Below, one piece after another: positions 29,241-37,172 of a stretch of DNA of 64,000 bases. The stretch is from NCBI RefSeq assembly GCF_014639875.1, contig NZ_BMGD01000002.1, positions 558,001 to 622,000 of the forward strand, read 5' to 3'. Source of the DNA: Blastomonas aquatica. Lineage in GTDB: Bacteria > Pseudomonadota > Alphaproteobacteria > Sphingomonadales > Sphingomonadaceae. Under the pieces are notes generated by a model, which did not search any database, had not been told where the DNA came from, and was given only the letters and a program-made list of their open reading frames with translations. The position numbers and the translations under genes are program-made. The first letter of the stretch is position 1. Each line of letters starts with the position of its first letter.

Positions 29241-29812
29241 AGCGCCTGCCATTGGGGCCGACCTTGATCGTCGGCATCGCCATCGGGGTAATGATCGCGT
29301 TGGGGGTCTGGCAGATCCAGCGCATGGCGTGGAAGGATGCACTACTTGCAGAGTATGCTTCAGCCACCGAACGCCCGTCGGTGGCATGGCCGTCCGTGCC
29401 CGATCGCGCCGCTCTGCCGTTGTATCGCAAGTCTTCGGTCAACTGCCTCACCGTTACCGACTGGCGCTCTTCGAGCGGACGCAATGCACGCGGACAGGCG
29501 GGCTGGGTGCACATTGCCGCGTGCTCGACCGGAGCCGAAGGCCCGGGTGCGCAGGTCGTGGCGGGCTGGTCGCTGCGTCCGGACGATCCCATCTGGGCCG
29601 GCGGGCAGGTTAGCGGCGTGATCGCGCCCGACAGCGTGCATCTGATCCGGCTGGTCGCAGCCCCCCCGGTGGCCGGGCTCGAGGCCGTGCAGCCGCCTTC
29701 GCCCGGGGACATTCCAAACAATCATTGGGCCTATGCAATACAATGGTTTTTATTCGCGGGCATTGCTGCCGTTATATATGGTCTGGCAGTTGCAAGGCGG
29801 ACGCGATCCTGA
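29237..29812 (+). CDS. SURF1 family oxidase assembly protein
   Basis: SURF1 proteins assist haem a insertion into subunit I. The 191-residue protein has membrane helices at both ends; the first contains GVWQIQRMAWK, and the C-terminal NNHWAYAIQWFLFAGI is the second SURF1 signature. It is at the short end of the family, with a reduced central domain. It overlaps DUF983. Confidence 0.92.
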   Translation: MKRLPLGPTLIVGIAIGVMIALGVWQIQRMAWKDALLAEYASATERPSVAWPSVPDRAALPLYRKSSVNCLTVTDWRSSSGRNARGQAGWVHIAACSTGAEGPGAQVVAGWSLRPDDPIWAGGQVSGVIAPDSVHLIRLVAAPPVAGLEAVQPPSPGDIPNNHWAYAIQWFLFAGIAAVIYGLAVARRTRS

Positions 29813-29841
29813 TCGTCCCGGTAACGCCATGAGGAGAGATC

Positions 29842-30345
29842 ATGCAGGGCGGACATTATTACGGGTTCCACAGGGTCACCCATTCTGACCTGCCCATGCT
29901 GGCAGCGTGGCTGGAGACGCCCGAGGTCCAGAAATGGTGGGGCGACCCGGCCCATGAGCTCGCGCTGATCGAAGAGGACATGGACAATCCCGCCATGGTC
30001 CAGCTCATCGGCATGCTCGATGGCAGGCCGGTTGCGTATATCCAGCACTTTGAGGTCCACGCCTGGCCGCAAAAGCATCTGCAGGATCTGCCACAGGGCG
30101 CGCGCGCGGTCGATTGCTTCATCGGCGTGCCCTCGCTGATCGGCAAGGGCCATGGCGCCAAGCTGCTGGCGATGCTCGCCAAGCAGCTCGCCGCGCAGGG
30201 TGTGCGCGTGCTGTGCATCGATCCTGATCCCGACAACCAGCGCGCCCGCAGCGCCTATATTCGGGCGGGCTTTGTCGAGCATGGCGAGATCGACACCCCC
30301 GAGGGGCCGGCTGTGCTGATGTTCTTCGAAAACCACGAAGACTGA
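29842..30345 (+). CDS. GNAT family N-acetyltransferase, AAC(6')-like
   Basis: The 167-residue protein follows the pattern of aminoglycoside 6'-acetyltransferase-like enzymes and siderophore acyltransferases: MLAAWLETPEVQKWWGDP at the N-terminus, IGVPSLIGKGHGAKLLAML as the CoA-binding turn, and DPDPDNQRARSAYIRAGF. Whether it acts on antibiotics cannot be told; in this context, next to thrC, a metabolic role is as likely. GAGGAGAG precedes the ATG. Confidence 0.8.
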   Translation: MQGGHYYGFHRVTHSDLPMLAAWLETPEVQKWWGDPAHELALIEEDMDNPAMVQLIGMLDGRPVAYIQHFEVHAWPQKHLQDLPQGARAVDCFIGVPSLIGKGHGAKLLAMLAKQLAAQGVRVLCIDPDPDNQRARSAYIRAGFVEHGEIDTPEGPAVLMFFENHED

Positions 30346-30390
30346 CGCGCCCATTGCAAGCAACAGGCAGGCCCGCTAACGGGCCAATCC

Positions 30391-31806
30391 ATGGACTATA
30401 TCAGCACCAGGGGTAAGGCAGCGGCGCTCGATTTCGAGGGCGTCACGCTGGCAGGTTTGGCAAGCGATGGCGGACTTTACGTCCCGCGCAGCTGGCCGAA
30501 GTTCACACAGGCCGAAATCGCCGCGATGGCGGGGCTGCCTTATGTCGATCTCGCGGTGCGGATCATGGCGCCCTACGTGGCAGGCAGCCTGACTGAAGAA
30601 GAGCTGCATGGCCTGTGCCAGGCCGCCTATGGGCGCTTTTCGCACAAGGCGGTCACGCCGCTGGCGCAGCTTGATGAGACAAACTGGCTGCTCGAGTTGT
30701 TTCATGGGCCCACTTTGGCGTTCAAGGATGTCGCGCTGCAGCTGCTCGGGCACATGTTCGAGCGGTTCCTGAACAATCGCGACACGCATCTGACGATCAT
30801 CGGCGCGACATCGGGCGATACCGGCTCAGCCGCGATCGATGCAGTGGCGGGGCGCGAGAAGGTCGACATCTTCATGCTCCACCCCGATGGCCGCGTCTCT
30901 GACGTTCAGCGGCGGCAGATGACCACGGTGCTCGCGCCCAACGTCCACAACATCGCGATCGACGGCAGCTTCGATGATGCGCAGGCGATGGTGAAGCGGA
31001 TGTTCGGTGATCCCGATTTTGCCGGCAAGTTCACGCTGTCTGCGGTCAACTCGATCAACTGGGCGCGGCTGATGGCGCAGATCGTCTATTATTTCGCCGC
31101 CGCGCTGCAATTGGGCGCGCCGCACCGTCCGGTCGCGTTCTCGGTGCCGACTGGCAATTTCGGGGATGTGTTTGCAGGCTATGTCGCATCCCGGATGGGC
31201 CTGCCGATTGCGCGGTTGGTGGTCGCGACCAACGTCAATGATATCCTCCATCGTGCGCTCAGCGCGGGCGATTATTCGGCGGGCAGCGTCACGGCCACCG
31301 CAGCGCCTTCGATGGACATCCAGGTCAGCTCGAATTTCGAGCGGCTGCTGTTCGATCTTGAGGGCCGCGATGGTGCACTGACCGCGGCGCGGATGCAGGG
31401 TTTTGAATCGAGCAAGGCGATGCAGCTGACGTCGCAGATGCGCACGGGTGCAGACGGAATTTTCACCAGCGCGCGGGTCGATCCCGAAGAGATGGGAATC
31501 GCGATGCGCAAGGCGTGGGATGATGCTGGGCAGGTGCTCGATCCGCACACCGCGATCGGTCTGGGTGCCGCGCATCGGTTGCAGGAAGAGGGCACGCTCG
31601 ATCGGTCGATCCCGTGCGTTACGCTCGCCACCGCGCACCCGTCCAAGTTCCGTGACGCCGTCGAGCGCGCCACCGGCCTGCGCCCGCGCCTGCCTGCCCG
31701 CGTCGGTGACTTGTTCGAGCGCGAAGAGCGGTTCGACAAGCTTGCGGGCGACTACACCACCGTGCGCGATTACATCGCCGCGCGCGCCGTTCCCGCCAAG
31801 GGCTGA
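30391..31806 (+). CDS. thrC: Threonine synthase
   Basis: ThrC converts O-phosphohomoserine to threonine. The 471-residue PLP enzyme has the lysine motif HGPTLAFKDVALQ, the phosphate-binding ATSGDTGSAAI and SVPTGNFGDVFAGY. The N-terminal MDYISTRGKAAALDFEGV is typical of the long proteobacterial form. Together with hom in this window, two of the threonine pathway genes are present but unlinked by about 11 kb. Confidence 0.97.
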   Translation: MDYISTRGKAAALDFEGVTLAGLASDGGLYVPRSWPKFTQAEIAAMAGLPYVDLAVRIMAPYVAGSLTEEELHGLCQAAYGRFSHKAVTPLAQLDETNWLLELFHGPTLAFKDVALQLLGHMFERFLNNRDTHLTIIGATSGDTGSAAIDAVAGREKVDIFMLHPDGRVSDVQRRQMTTVLAPNVHNIAIDGSFDDAQAMVKRMFGDPDFAGKFTLSAVNSINWARLMAQIVYYFAAALQLGAPHRPVAFSVPTGNFGDVFAGYVASRMGLPIARLVVATNVNDILHRALSAGDYSAGSVTATAAPSMDIQVSSNFERLLFDLEGRDGALTAARMQGFESSKAMQLTSQMRTGADGIFTSARVDPEEMGIAMRKAWDDAGQVLDPHTAIGLGAAHRLQEEGTLDRSIPCVTLATAHPSKFRDAVERATGLRPRLPARVGDLFEREERFDKLAGDYTTVRDYIAARAVPAKG

Positions 31807-31815
31807 TCCGGGCTG

Positions 31816-32748
31816 ATGGCCACACTCGATCCGCAACCGGTGCTGATGATCGGTGAACCGCGTGAGGATTACACGCTGATCGACAGCGGCGGCGGGCGCA
31901 AGTTCGAGCGCTATGGCCCGTATCGTTTTGTTCGCCCCGAACCCCAGGCAATGTGGCCGACCGCGCTGCCCGATTGGGATGCCGATGGCGCTTTCATCCC
32001 CGGATCGGACGAAGACGGTGGCGGCAAGTGGCAGCTCGATCCCAATGTACCGCGCGATGGCTGGCCGCTGAGCTGGGAAGAGGTGCGGCTGACCGCGCTC
32101 AATACCCCGTTTCGGCATCTGGGGTTCTTTCCCGATATGGATCCGGTATGGCGCTGGCTGCGCGGACAGATCAGCCAGCATTTGGGCGAGGGCGCGGCCA
32201 AGGCGCTCAACCTGTTCGGTTATACCGGTGTCGGCACGCTGGCGATGGCGGCTGCGGGGGCCGAACTGACGCATGTCGATGCCTCGAAGAAGTCGGTTGC
32301 AACAGCACGCGCCAACGCCGCGCTGTCGGATATGGATCAGCTGCCAATCCGCTGGCTGGTCGATGATGCGGTCAAGTTTGCCGCGCGCGAGGTTCGCCGC
32401 GGCAAGCGCTATGACGCAATCCTGCTCGATCCCCCGAAGTTCGGGCGCGGCCCCGAGGGCGAGGTCTGGAAGCTCGAGGAGCATCTCCCTAGCCTGATCG
32501 CCGATTGCCGCAAGCTGCTCGACGACCGGTCGCGCTGTCTGTTCCTCACAGTTTATGCGGTCCGCATGTCCGCGCTGGCGCTGGGCGAGTTGCTCGCGGC
32601 GCATTTTGCCGACCTTCCGGGCACGATCGAGGTTGGCGAGCTTGCGGTGCGCGAGCAAACGGGCGGGCGGCTGCTGCCCACTGCGATCTTTGCGCGCTGG
32701 TCGAATGAGGGATCGAATGAGGGGTCGAACGAAGGTTCGCACAGCTGA
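31816..32748 (+). CDS. Class I SAM-dependent methyltransferase, RlmI-like
   Basis: The 310-residue protein has the SAM-binding ALNLFGYTGVGTLAMAAAG, then THVDASKKSV and LLDPPKFGRGP, the catalytic motif of rRNA cytosine-5 or guanine methyltransferases of the RlmI/RlmK group. The N-terminal PUA-like domain is absent, so the exact target is uncertain. The last residues are three copies of SNEG from a 12-base repeat at 32701-32736. It begins nine bases after thrC. Confidence 0.8.
   Translation: MATLDPQPVLMIGEPREDYTLIDSGGGRKFERYGPYRFVRPEPQAMWPTALPDWDADGAFIPGSDEDGGGKWQLDPNVPRDGWPLSWEEVRLTALNTPFRHLGFFPDMDPVWRWLRGQISQHLGEGAAKALNLFGYTGVGTLAMAAAGAELTHVDASKKSVATARANAALSDMDQLPIRWLVDDAVKFAAREVRRGKRYDAILLDPPKFGRGPEGEVWKLEEHLPSLIADCRKLLDDRSRCLFLTVYAVRMSALALGELLAAHFADLPGTIEVGELAVREQTGGRLLPTAIFARWSNEGSNEGSNEGSHS
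32701..32736 (+). repeat. Three 12-base tandem repeats at the end of the methyltransferase gene
   Basis: TCGAATGAGGGA, TCGAATGAGGGG and TCGAACGAAGGT lie in frame and encode SNEG three times just before the stop. Such repeats can change copy number and vary the C-terminal tail length without a frameshift. Confidence 0.85.
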
Positions 32749-32800
32749 ACGCTTGCGTTGCCCCGCGCAATTTGCGAACGCGCGGGCCACTCTCTTCGTT

Positions 32801-32875
32801 TTCCGGCGAAAGCCGGAATCCAGGGCGACTGCGTCACAATTTCGCTCCTGGACTCCGGCTTTCGCCGGAGAACGG
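32801..32875. repeat. Dispersed palindromic repeat, family A
   Basis: TTCCGGCGAAAGCCGGA at the left is inverted as TCCGGCTTTCGCCGGA at the right, with a centre CAGGGCGACTGCGTCAC. It matches the element at 10141-10212 and sits just before folB; the folB frame is open through it. Confidence 0.85.
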
Positions 32876-32909
32876 GCATTCTCAGACCTTTCAACTCAGG
32901 CCACCCATT

Positions 32910-33293
32910 TTGACCGACACCACCCCTGACAGCCTGATCCTCGAGATCGCCGATTTCGACGTGAACGTTTTGACCGGAATCTATTCGGAAGAGACCAAGC
33001 TTCCCCAGCCGCTGCGCTTCACGATCCAGGCCGAGATGCTGGCGCAGGACCATTACGCGCCCGACACCGCGCTGTCGGCATCGAAGAATTATATGGACCT
33101 CAAGCACGCCGCATCGACCGCGCTGCCGGCGGGTGTCCACTTCACGCTGATCGAGGCGGTGGCCGATCATGTCATCGAAACGCTGTTCCTGCAGGATCCG
33201 CGCATCCGCAAAGTGACGATCAAGATCATCAAGCTGGCGATTGCCGAGCATAACGAGTCGATCGGGATCACGCTCACCCGGACCCGCCGATGA
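32910..33293 (+). CDS. folB: Dihydroneopterin aldolase
   Basis: FolB converts dihydroneopterin to 6-hydroxymethyl-dihydropterin in folate synthesis. The 127-residue protein contains the family regions ADFDVNVLTGIYSEE, YMDLKHAAS and VHFTLIEAVADHVIE. The frame extends upstream through a dispersed repeat, but the TTG at 32910, nine bases after CAGG, is the best start. The stop overlaps the next gene (ATGA). Confidence 0.9.
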   Translation: MTDTTPDSLILEIADFDVNVLTGIYSEETKLPQPLRFTIQAEMLAQDHYAPDTALSASKNYMDLKHAASTALPAGVHFTLIEAVADHVIETLFLQDPRIRKVTIKIIKLAIAEHNESIGITLTRTRR

Positions 33294-34075
33294 GCGTGGC
33301 CGGCACAGCTCGGATTGCTCTGGTCACCGGCGGATGTCGCCGGGTGGGTGCTGGCATCGCCGCTGAACTCGCGCGCAACGGATGGGCGCTGGCGCTCCAT
33401 GGACACAGAGATGCGGTCCCCGAACCTGGCCTCGCCGCCACGTTGGCAGATATTGGCACCATTTGGCATGGCTTCGTTGCCGATCTTGCGCTGCCGGAGG
33501 CGCCCGGCGAGCTGATGGCGCAGGTGGTCGCGCATTTCGGCCGTGCGCCCGATCTGCTGGTCAACAACGCATCTCTGTTCAGTTACGATGATCTCGGAAG
33601 CATGACGCCGCAGATGCTGAGCGATCACTTTGCGGTCAACACCTTCGCGCCGGTGCTGCTGGCGCGCGATCTGGTGGAGGCCTCCAGCGAGGGGGCACAG
33701 CCAGCCGTCGTCCAAATCATCGACCAGCGGGTGCGCAATCCCAATGGCGATCAATTGTCCTATACGCTGTCTAAGCAGGCGCTGGCCGAATCGATCCGCA
33801 CTTTGGCCCGGGCATTCGGCGCACGGGCGCGGGTCAACGGCGTTGCTCCCGGGCTGACGCTGGCAACCACCGACTATGACGACGCACAAATGGAACGGCT
33901 TGCCGCACGAATGCCGTTGGGTCGGTTGTCCGCGCCGCAAGACATTGCACGTGCGGTACGACATCTTGCCGACGCCCCCGCAATCACAGGCCAGTTGCTT
34001 TTCGTCGATGGCGGTGCCCATATGCTGAGCCTGGAGCGGGATTTCGTTTTCCTGGACAAGCAGGATGAGGCCTGA
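33290..34075 (+). CDS. SDR family oxidoreductase, pteridine-reductase-like
   Basis: The 261-residue Rossmann-fold protein has the NADPH-binding TGGCRRVGAGIAAEL, LVNNASLFSYDD and the catalytic YTLSKQAL. The usual SDR catalytic serine position instead has aspartate (VQIIDQRV), as in pteridine reductase PTR1 and dihydromonapterin reductase FolM. Being coupled to folB fits a role in pterin or folate reduction. The specific substrate is inferred. Confidence 0.82.
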   Translation: MSVAGTARIALVTGGCRRVGAGIAAELARNGWALALHGHRDAVPEPGLAATLADIGTIWHGFVADLALPEAPGELMAQVVAHFGRAPDLLVNNASLFSYDDLGSMTPQMLSDHFAVNTFAPVLLARDLVEASSEGAQPAVVQIIDQRVRNPNGDQLSYTLSKQALAESIRTLARAFGARARVNGVAPGLTLATTDYDDAQMERLAARMPLGRLSAPQDIARAVRHLADAPAITGQLLFVDGGAHMLSLERDFVFLDKQDEA

Positions 34076-34132
34076 CCTGCCGGGCCTGAACCTTGGATGC
34101 TGAAGCCCATCAGCTGAATTTTGGAGATTATT

Positions 34133-34732
34133 ATGCGTTCACAAGCTGTTGCCGCCCTGATGGGCCTGAGCCTCACGATCGCGGCCTGCGGCAGCCAGGA
34201 CGGCGGCGGCGATCCGGTCAAGCGGATCGATGCCAGAAGCCTTGAGGTTGCCGAGGCGGAAGGTGCCGTCGAACCCGATGCGATTTTGCGCGTCGATGAG
34301 GTGGTGCTGCGCAATCCCGATCTGTCGACGCTGGCGCGCGCGATCAAGGCGGCGGATCTCGCCACTGCCCTGGCCGCCGAAACTCCGCTGACGCTTTTCG
34401 CTCCGGACAATGGCGCGTTCGACAAGATCGGCGTCGACGCGCTCGCTGACCTGCTGCTGCCAGTCAACAAGGAACGACTGGCAACGGTGCTGAGATATCA
34501 CGTCATCCCCGGAAGGCTGACCGCAGCGGACCTGCGCAAGCGGATCGGTGATAACGGCGGCAGCATCGAGATCGTGACGCTGCAGGGCGAACGGCTCAAC
34601 GCATCGGTCGAGCTCGATCAGATCCAGCTGTCCGATGCCAGCGGCAACGTCGCATCGATCGCGCTTCCCGACCTGGCGGCGAGCAACGGCATAGTCCACG
34701 GCATCGATCAGGTGCTTGGCCCGCAATTGTAG
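34133..34732 (+). CDS. Fasciclin-domain lipoprotein
   Basis: The 199-residue protein has a lipobox (LTIAAC, Cys near residue 19) and one fasciclin (FAS1) domain: LSTLARAIKAADL, LTLFAPDNGAFDKI and VLRYHVIPGRLTAADL, ending NGIVHGIDQVL. FAS1 proteins mediate adhesion or bind to surfaces. The ATG at 34133 has GGAG six bases upstream. It converges with the cyclic-nucleotide-domain gene. Confidence 0.88.
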   Translation: MRSQAVAALMGLSLTIAACGSQDGGGDPVKRIDARSLEVAEAEGAVEPDAILRVDEVVLRNPDLSTLARAIKAADLATALAAETPLTLFAPDNGAFDKIGVDALADLLLPVNKERLATVLRYHVIPGRLTAADLRKRIGDNGGSIEIVTLQGERLNASVELDQIQLSDASGNVASIALPDLAASNGIVHGIDQVLGPQL

Positions 34733-34741
34733 GCAGATGCC

Positions 34742-35419
34742 TCAACTGCCCGCCAGCGCGGCGTTGGCGGCGCGCAGCTTGCGGTCGAGCGCATGGTTGA
34801 TCTGGCGCTCGATCACGGTGCGGGCTTCGGGGTGAAGATCCAGATACTGGCGCAATTTGGGCGCCGATACGCACCAGAACCGGCTGTCGGTGCTCAGTCG
34901 GACCGTGCCTGTCGCGGGCTCTCCGCTCAGCGCGGTCGCATCTCCGATTAGATCCCCGCCCGACACCGTCCCGACATGCTGGCCGTGGAGCGTGATGTCC
35001 GCCGTGCCATCGTGCAAATAGAACAGGTGGCTGATCGCTTCGCCTTCGTTGATCAGCACCTCGCCGCCGCGTCCGGTGATCCAGTTGCCCTGGTCCATCA
35101 GGTGGCGGGCGCTGGCACGGGTCATCTCGTGCATGAAACTGGTGCGCAACGCTTCTTCTTCTGACGAGAAACGCGAATTGCGTTCGGCCATCAGATAGCG
35201 AAACAGCATCGACGCGCCGATGACAAGCAGCACGAAGAACCAGAAGGCGAGGCCCAGATCATTGGCAAAGCCGAGCGCGAAGCCAAGCCCGGCAAGCGAC
35301 GATAGAACGAGACCGACCCGCATCCATGGCATCGGTGGCGCGATCAGCGCTACCGCGAGGATCAGAAAGGCGAGATGGCCCAACCAGGCGCCTTCAGCAA
35401 TACCAAGTCCCAGCGGCAT
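34742..35419 (-). CDS. Membrane protein with three N-terminal helices and a cyclic-nucleotide-binding-like domain (Popeye-like layout)
   Basis: This is a 225-residue protein. Three membrane helices fill residues about 10-80 (for example AFLILAVALIAPPMP and GLAFWFFVLLVIGASMLFRYL), followed by a cNMP-binding fold (about 115-215) with ISHLFYLHDGTADITL and GGDLIGDATALSG. The phosphate-binding arginine expected in PRTA-type motifs is replaced (PATGTV), so canonical cAMP binding is doubtful. Layout resembles eukaryotic Popeye proteins. The ATG at 35419, with AAAGG upstream, is chosen over an in-frame ATG at 35452. Confidence 0.75.
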   Translation of the reverse strand: MPLGLGIAEGAWLGHLAFLILAVALIAPPMPWMRVGLVLSSLAGLGFALGFANDLGLAFWFFVLLVIGASMLFRYLMAERNSRFSSEEEALRTSFMHEMTRASARHLMDQGNWITGRGGEVLINEGEAISHLFYLHDGTADITLHGQHVGTVSGGDLIGDATALSGEPATGTVRLSTDSRFWCVSAPKLRQYLDLHPEARTVIERQINHALDRKLRAANAALAGS

Positions 35420-35580
35420 ACCTTTATCCCCCAATGCGCAATAACATGGCAAATATGCTGCGTTGCGGCAAGCTGAGTATACGTGGTGCAGCAGGGGCGG
35501 GGCCGGCGGATATTTGCGAGGTGGCTGAAAGGATTGCCTTGAAAGTGCACGACGAACGGGCGATAAGGCGGCAGAAGAGA

Positions 35581-35606
35581 AGACTAAGGGGTCGCATCGT
35601 TAGTCT
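35581..35606. promoter_or_regulatory. Inverted repeat upstream of the multiheme cytochrome cluster
   Basis: AGACTAA (35581-35587) and TTAGTCT (35600-35606) are perfect inverted arms separated by 12 bases. A direct repeat GGGGCCGG follows at 35611-35618 and 35626-35633. It lies 42 bp before the first gene of the cytochrome cluster and could be an operator. Confidence 0.4.
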
Positions 35607-35647
35607 ATCGGGGGCCGGTTCCATAGGGGCCGGGGGTAAAAGCGACG

Positions 35648-37075
35648 ATGCACATTTCGGGGCACATTTCCAGGCTTTGGGCCATATCACGCGTGGATGG
35701 CGTCCAAGCTGCGTTTGCAGTTTTCAGTTGCCTCGCGCTTGTCATCGGCGCGTTCTTTATCGCAAATCTTGCCGGAGCCGAGCGGCTTGAGGCGCAGGCG
35801 TCACGGGCGGCATCCGGTACCCATATGGGCGTTGGCAGCTGTGCGGGATCAACCTGCCATGGGCGCAACGAGGCCGATGGCGAAGTCGTTCGCCAGGATG
35901 AGCTGTGGCGCTGGCAGGAGGAATCGACACCCGGCGGCGCGCATGCGCGTGCGTATCGCGTTTTGGGCGAGCCGCGCAGTCTTGCGATCGGCAAAAAATT
36001 GGGTATCGGCGATCCGCGATCGGCTGCGATGTGTCTGGGCTGTCACTCAACGCCCGCTGCGGCAAAGGGCCCTCGCTATCAGGTGAGCGACGGGGTCAGT
36101 TGCGAAGCCTGCCATGGCGCAGCTTCGGGATGGCTCGCGAGCCACTACGCCACCGGCACCAGCCACGCGCGCAACGTCTCGCAAGGCCTGATCCCGCTGG
36201 AAAACGCAAAGGCGCGTGCCGGTGTGTGCCTTGACTGCCATCTGGGCAGCGATGCGCCCGGCCAGTTCGTCAACCACCGCATCATGGCCGCCGGACACCC
36301 GCGCATCGCCTTCGAGGTAGATCTGTTCTCCACGCTCACCCAGCATCATGACGAAGACGCCGATTATCGCCAGCGCAAGGGCAAGACCAACTCGATGCGG
36401 ATGTGGGCGGTGGGCCAGGCTATGGCGCTCGAACGCTCGCTCAGCCTTTTCGGCAAGCCGGGGCTGGGCACCGAAGGCATGTTCCCCGAATTCTATTTCT
36501 TCGATTGCCACAGCTGCCACCGCCGGATCTATGACGAGGAGGATGCGCGTCCGGCCAAGCTTGGCAACCCCGGGCGTCCAATCCCCTCGGGCATGCCGCC
36601 GTACAATGACGAGAACATGATCATGCTCTCGGCAGCGGTGCGGATCGCAGCGCCCGAACTCGCATCGCAATATGAAACACAGGCACGCGGCTTCCATGCC
36701 GCGATGGCGCAAGGGCGCGTGCCGGCGGTGGAGGCTGCCAACCGGCTTCGGCAGACCGCGATGGCGCTGGCCGACCGCTTCAGCCGCAGCGATTTCACCC
36801 GCGCGCAGACCTTTGCGATCATGGAATCGATCGCCAGCGAAGCGATTTCCCCGCGCTTCACCGATTATGAGGGCTCGGTACAGGCGGTGATGGCGGTCGA
36901 TACGCTGCTGAGCGGTCTGGTGACCCAGGGGCAGGTGACGGCAGGTTCGGCGACATCGCTGCGCGCGCAGATCAACCAGGCCTATGCCGCTGTGGCAGAG
37001 CCCAATTCGTACAAGCCGCTGGAATTCCGCCGGGCACTGGGCGGGGCCGTGCGCACCATCCGGTCGCTGCAATAG
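35648..37075 (+). CDS. c554-type multiheme cytochrome c, membrane-anchored
   Basis: This 475-residue protein has an N-terminal hydrophobic segment (20-43) that serves as signal or anchor. It has four CXXCH haem sites (CLGCH 129-133, CEACH 152-156, CLDCH 194-198, CHSCH 287-291) and one CX4CH site (CAGSTCH 65-71). The pattern and a conserved histidine-rich region resemble the cytochrome c554 family, which carries electrons between periplasmic redox partners. The helical C-terminal 170 residues have no cysteine. It opens the multiheme cluster and is separated from the next gene by 93 bp that holds a possible 23-residue frame. Confidence 0.85.
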   Translation: MHISGHISRLWAISRVDGVQAAFAVFSCLALVIGAFFIANLAGAERLEAQASRAASGTHMGVGSCAGSTCHGRNEADGEVVRQDELWRWQEESTPGGAHARAYRVLGEPRSLAIGKKLGIGDPRSAAMCLGCHSTPAAAKGPRYQVSDGVSCEACHGAASGWLASHYATGTSHARNVSQGLIPLENAKARAGVCLDCHLGSDAPGQFVNHRIMAAGHPRIAFEVDLFSTLTQHHDEDADYRQRKGKTNSMRMWAVGQAMALERSLSLFGKPGLGTEGMFPEFYFFDCHSCHRRIYDEEDARPAKLGNPGRPIPSGMPPYNDENMIMLSAAVRIAAPELASQYETQARGFHAAMAQGRVPAVEAANRLRQTAMALADRFSRSDFTRAQTFAIMESIASEAISPRFTDYEGSVQAVMAVDTLLSGLVTQGQVTAGSATSLRAQINQAYAAVAEPNSYKPLEFRRALGGAVRTIRSLQ

Positions 37076-37100
37076 TCCAGGTGACAGGGAGATGATCACT

Positions 37101-37172
37101 ATGGGACGTTTTGGCGAGTTTTGTTCGGTGATGTCGGGCCGGGTCGCACGTTTGCGGAGTGAGGCTGCATGA
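37101..37172 (+). CDS. Possible 23-residue coupling peptide
   Basis: The ATG at 37101 lies nine bases after GGGAG (37087-37091). The predicted peptide begins MGRFGEFCSVMSGR and is basic at its C-terminal end. Its stop overlaps the ATG of the HbpS lipoprotein gene (ATGATG with TGA in between). An ATG at 37092 is in frame but too close to the ribosome binding site. It may exist only to couple translation of the lipoprotein. Confidence 0.35.
   Translation: MGRFGEFCSVMSGRVARLRSEAA

Noticed and set aside
30826-32790. 654-codon open frame opposite thrC and the methyltransferase gene
   Set aside because: Shadow of two well-supported genes with no recognisable domain.
32772-32909. Upstream extension of folB through the repeat
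   Set aside because: The repeat-encoded segment has no similarity to FolB; the TTG at 32910 fits the family start.
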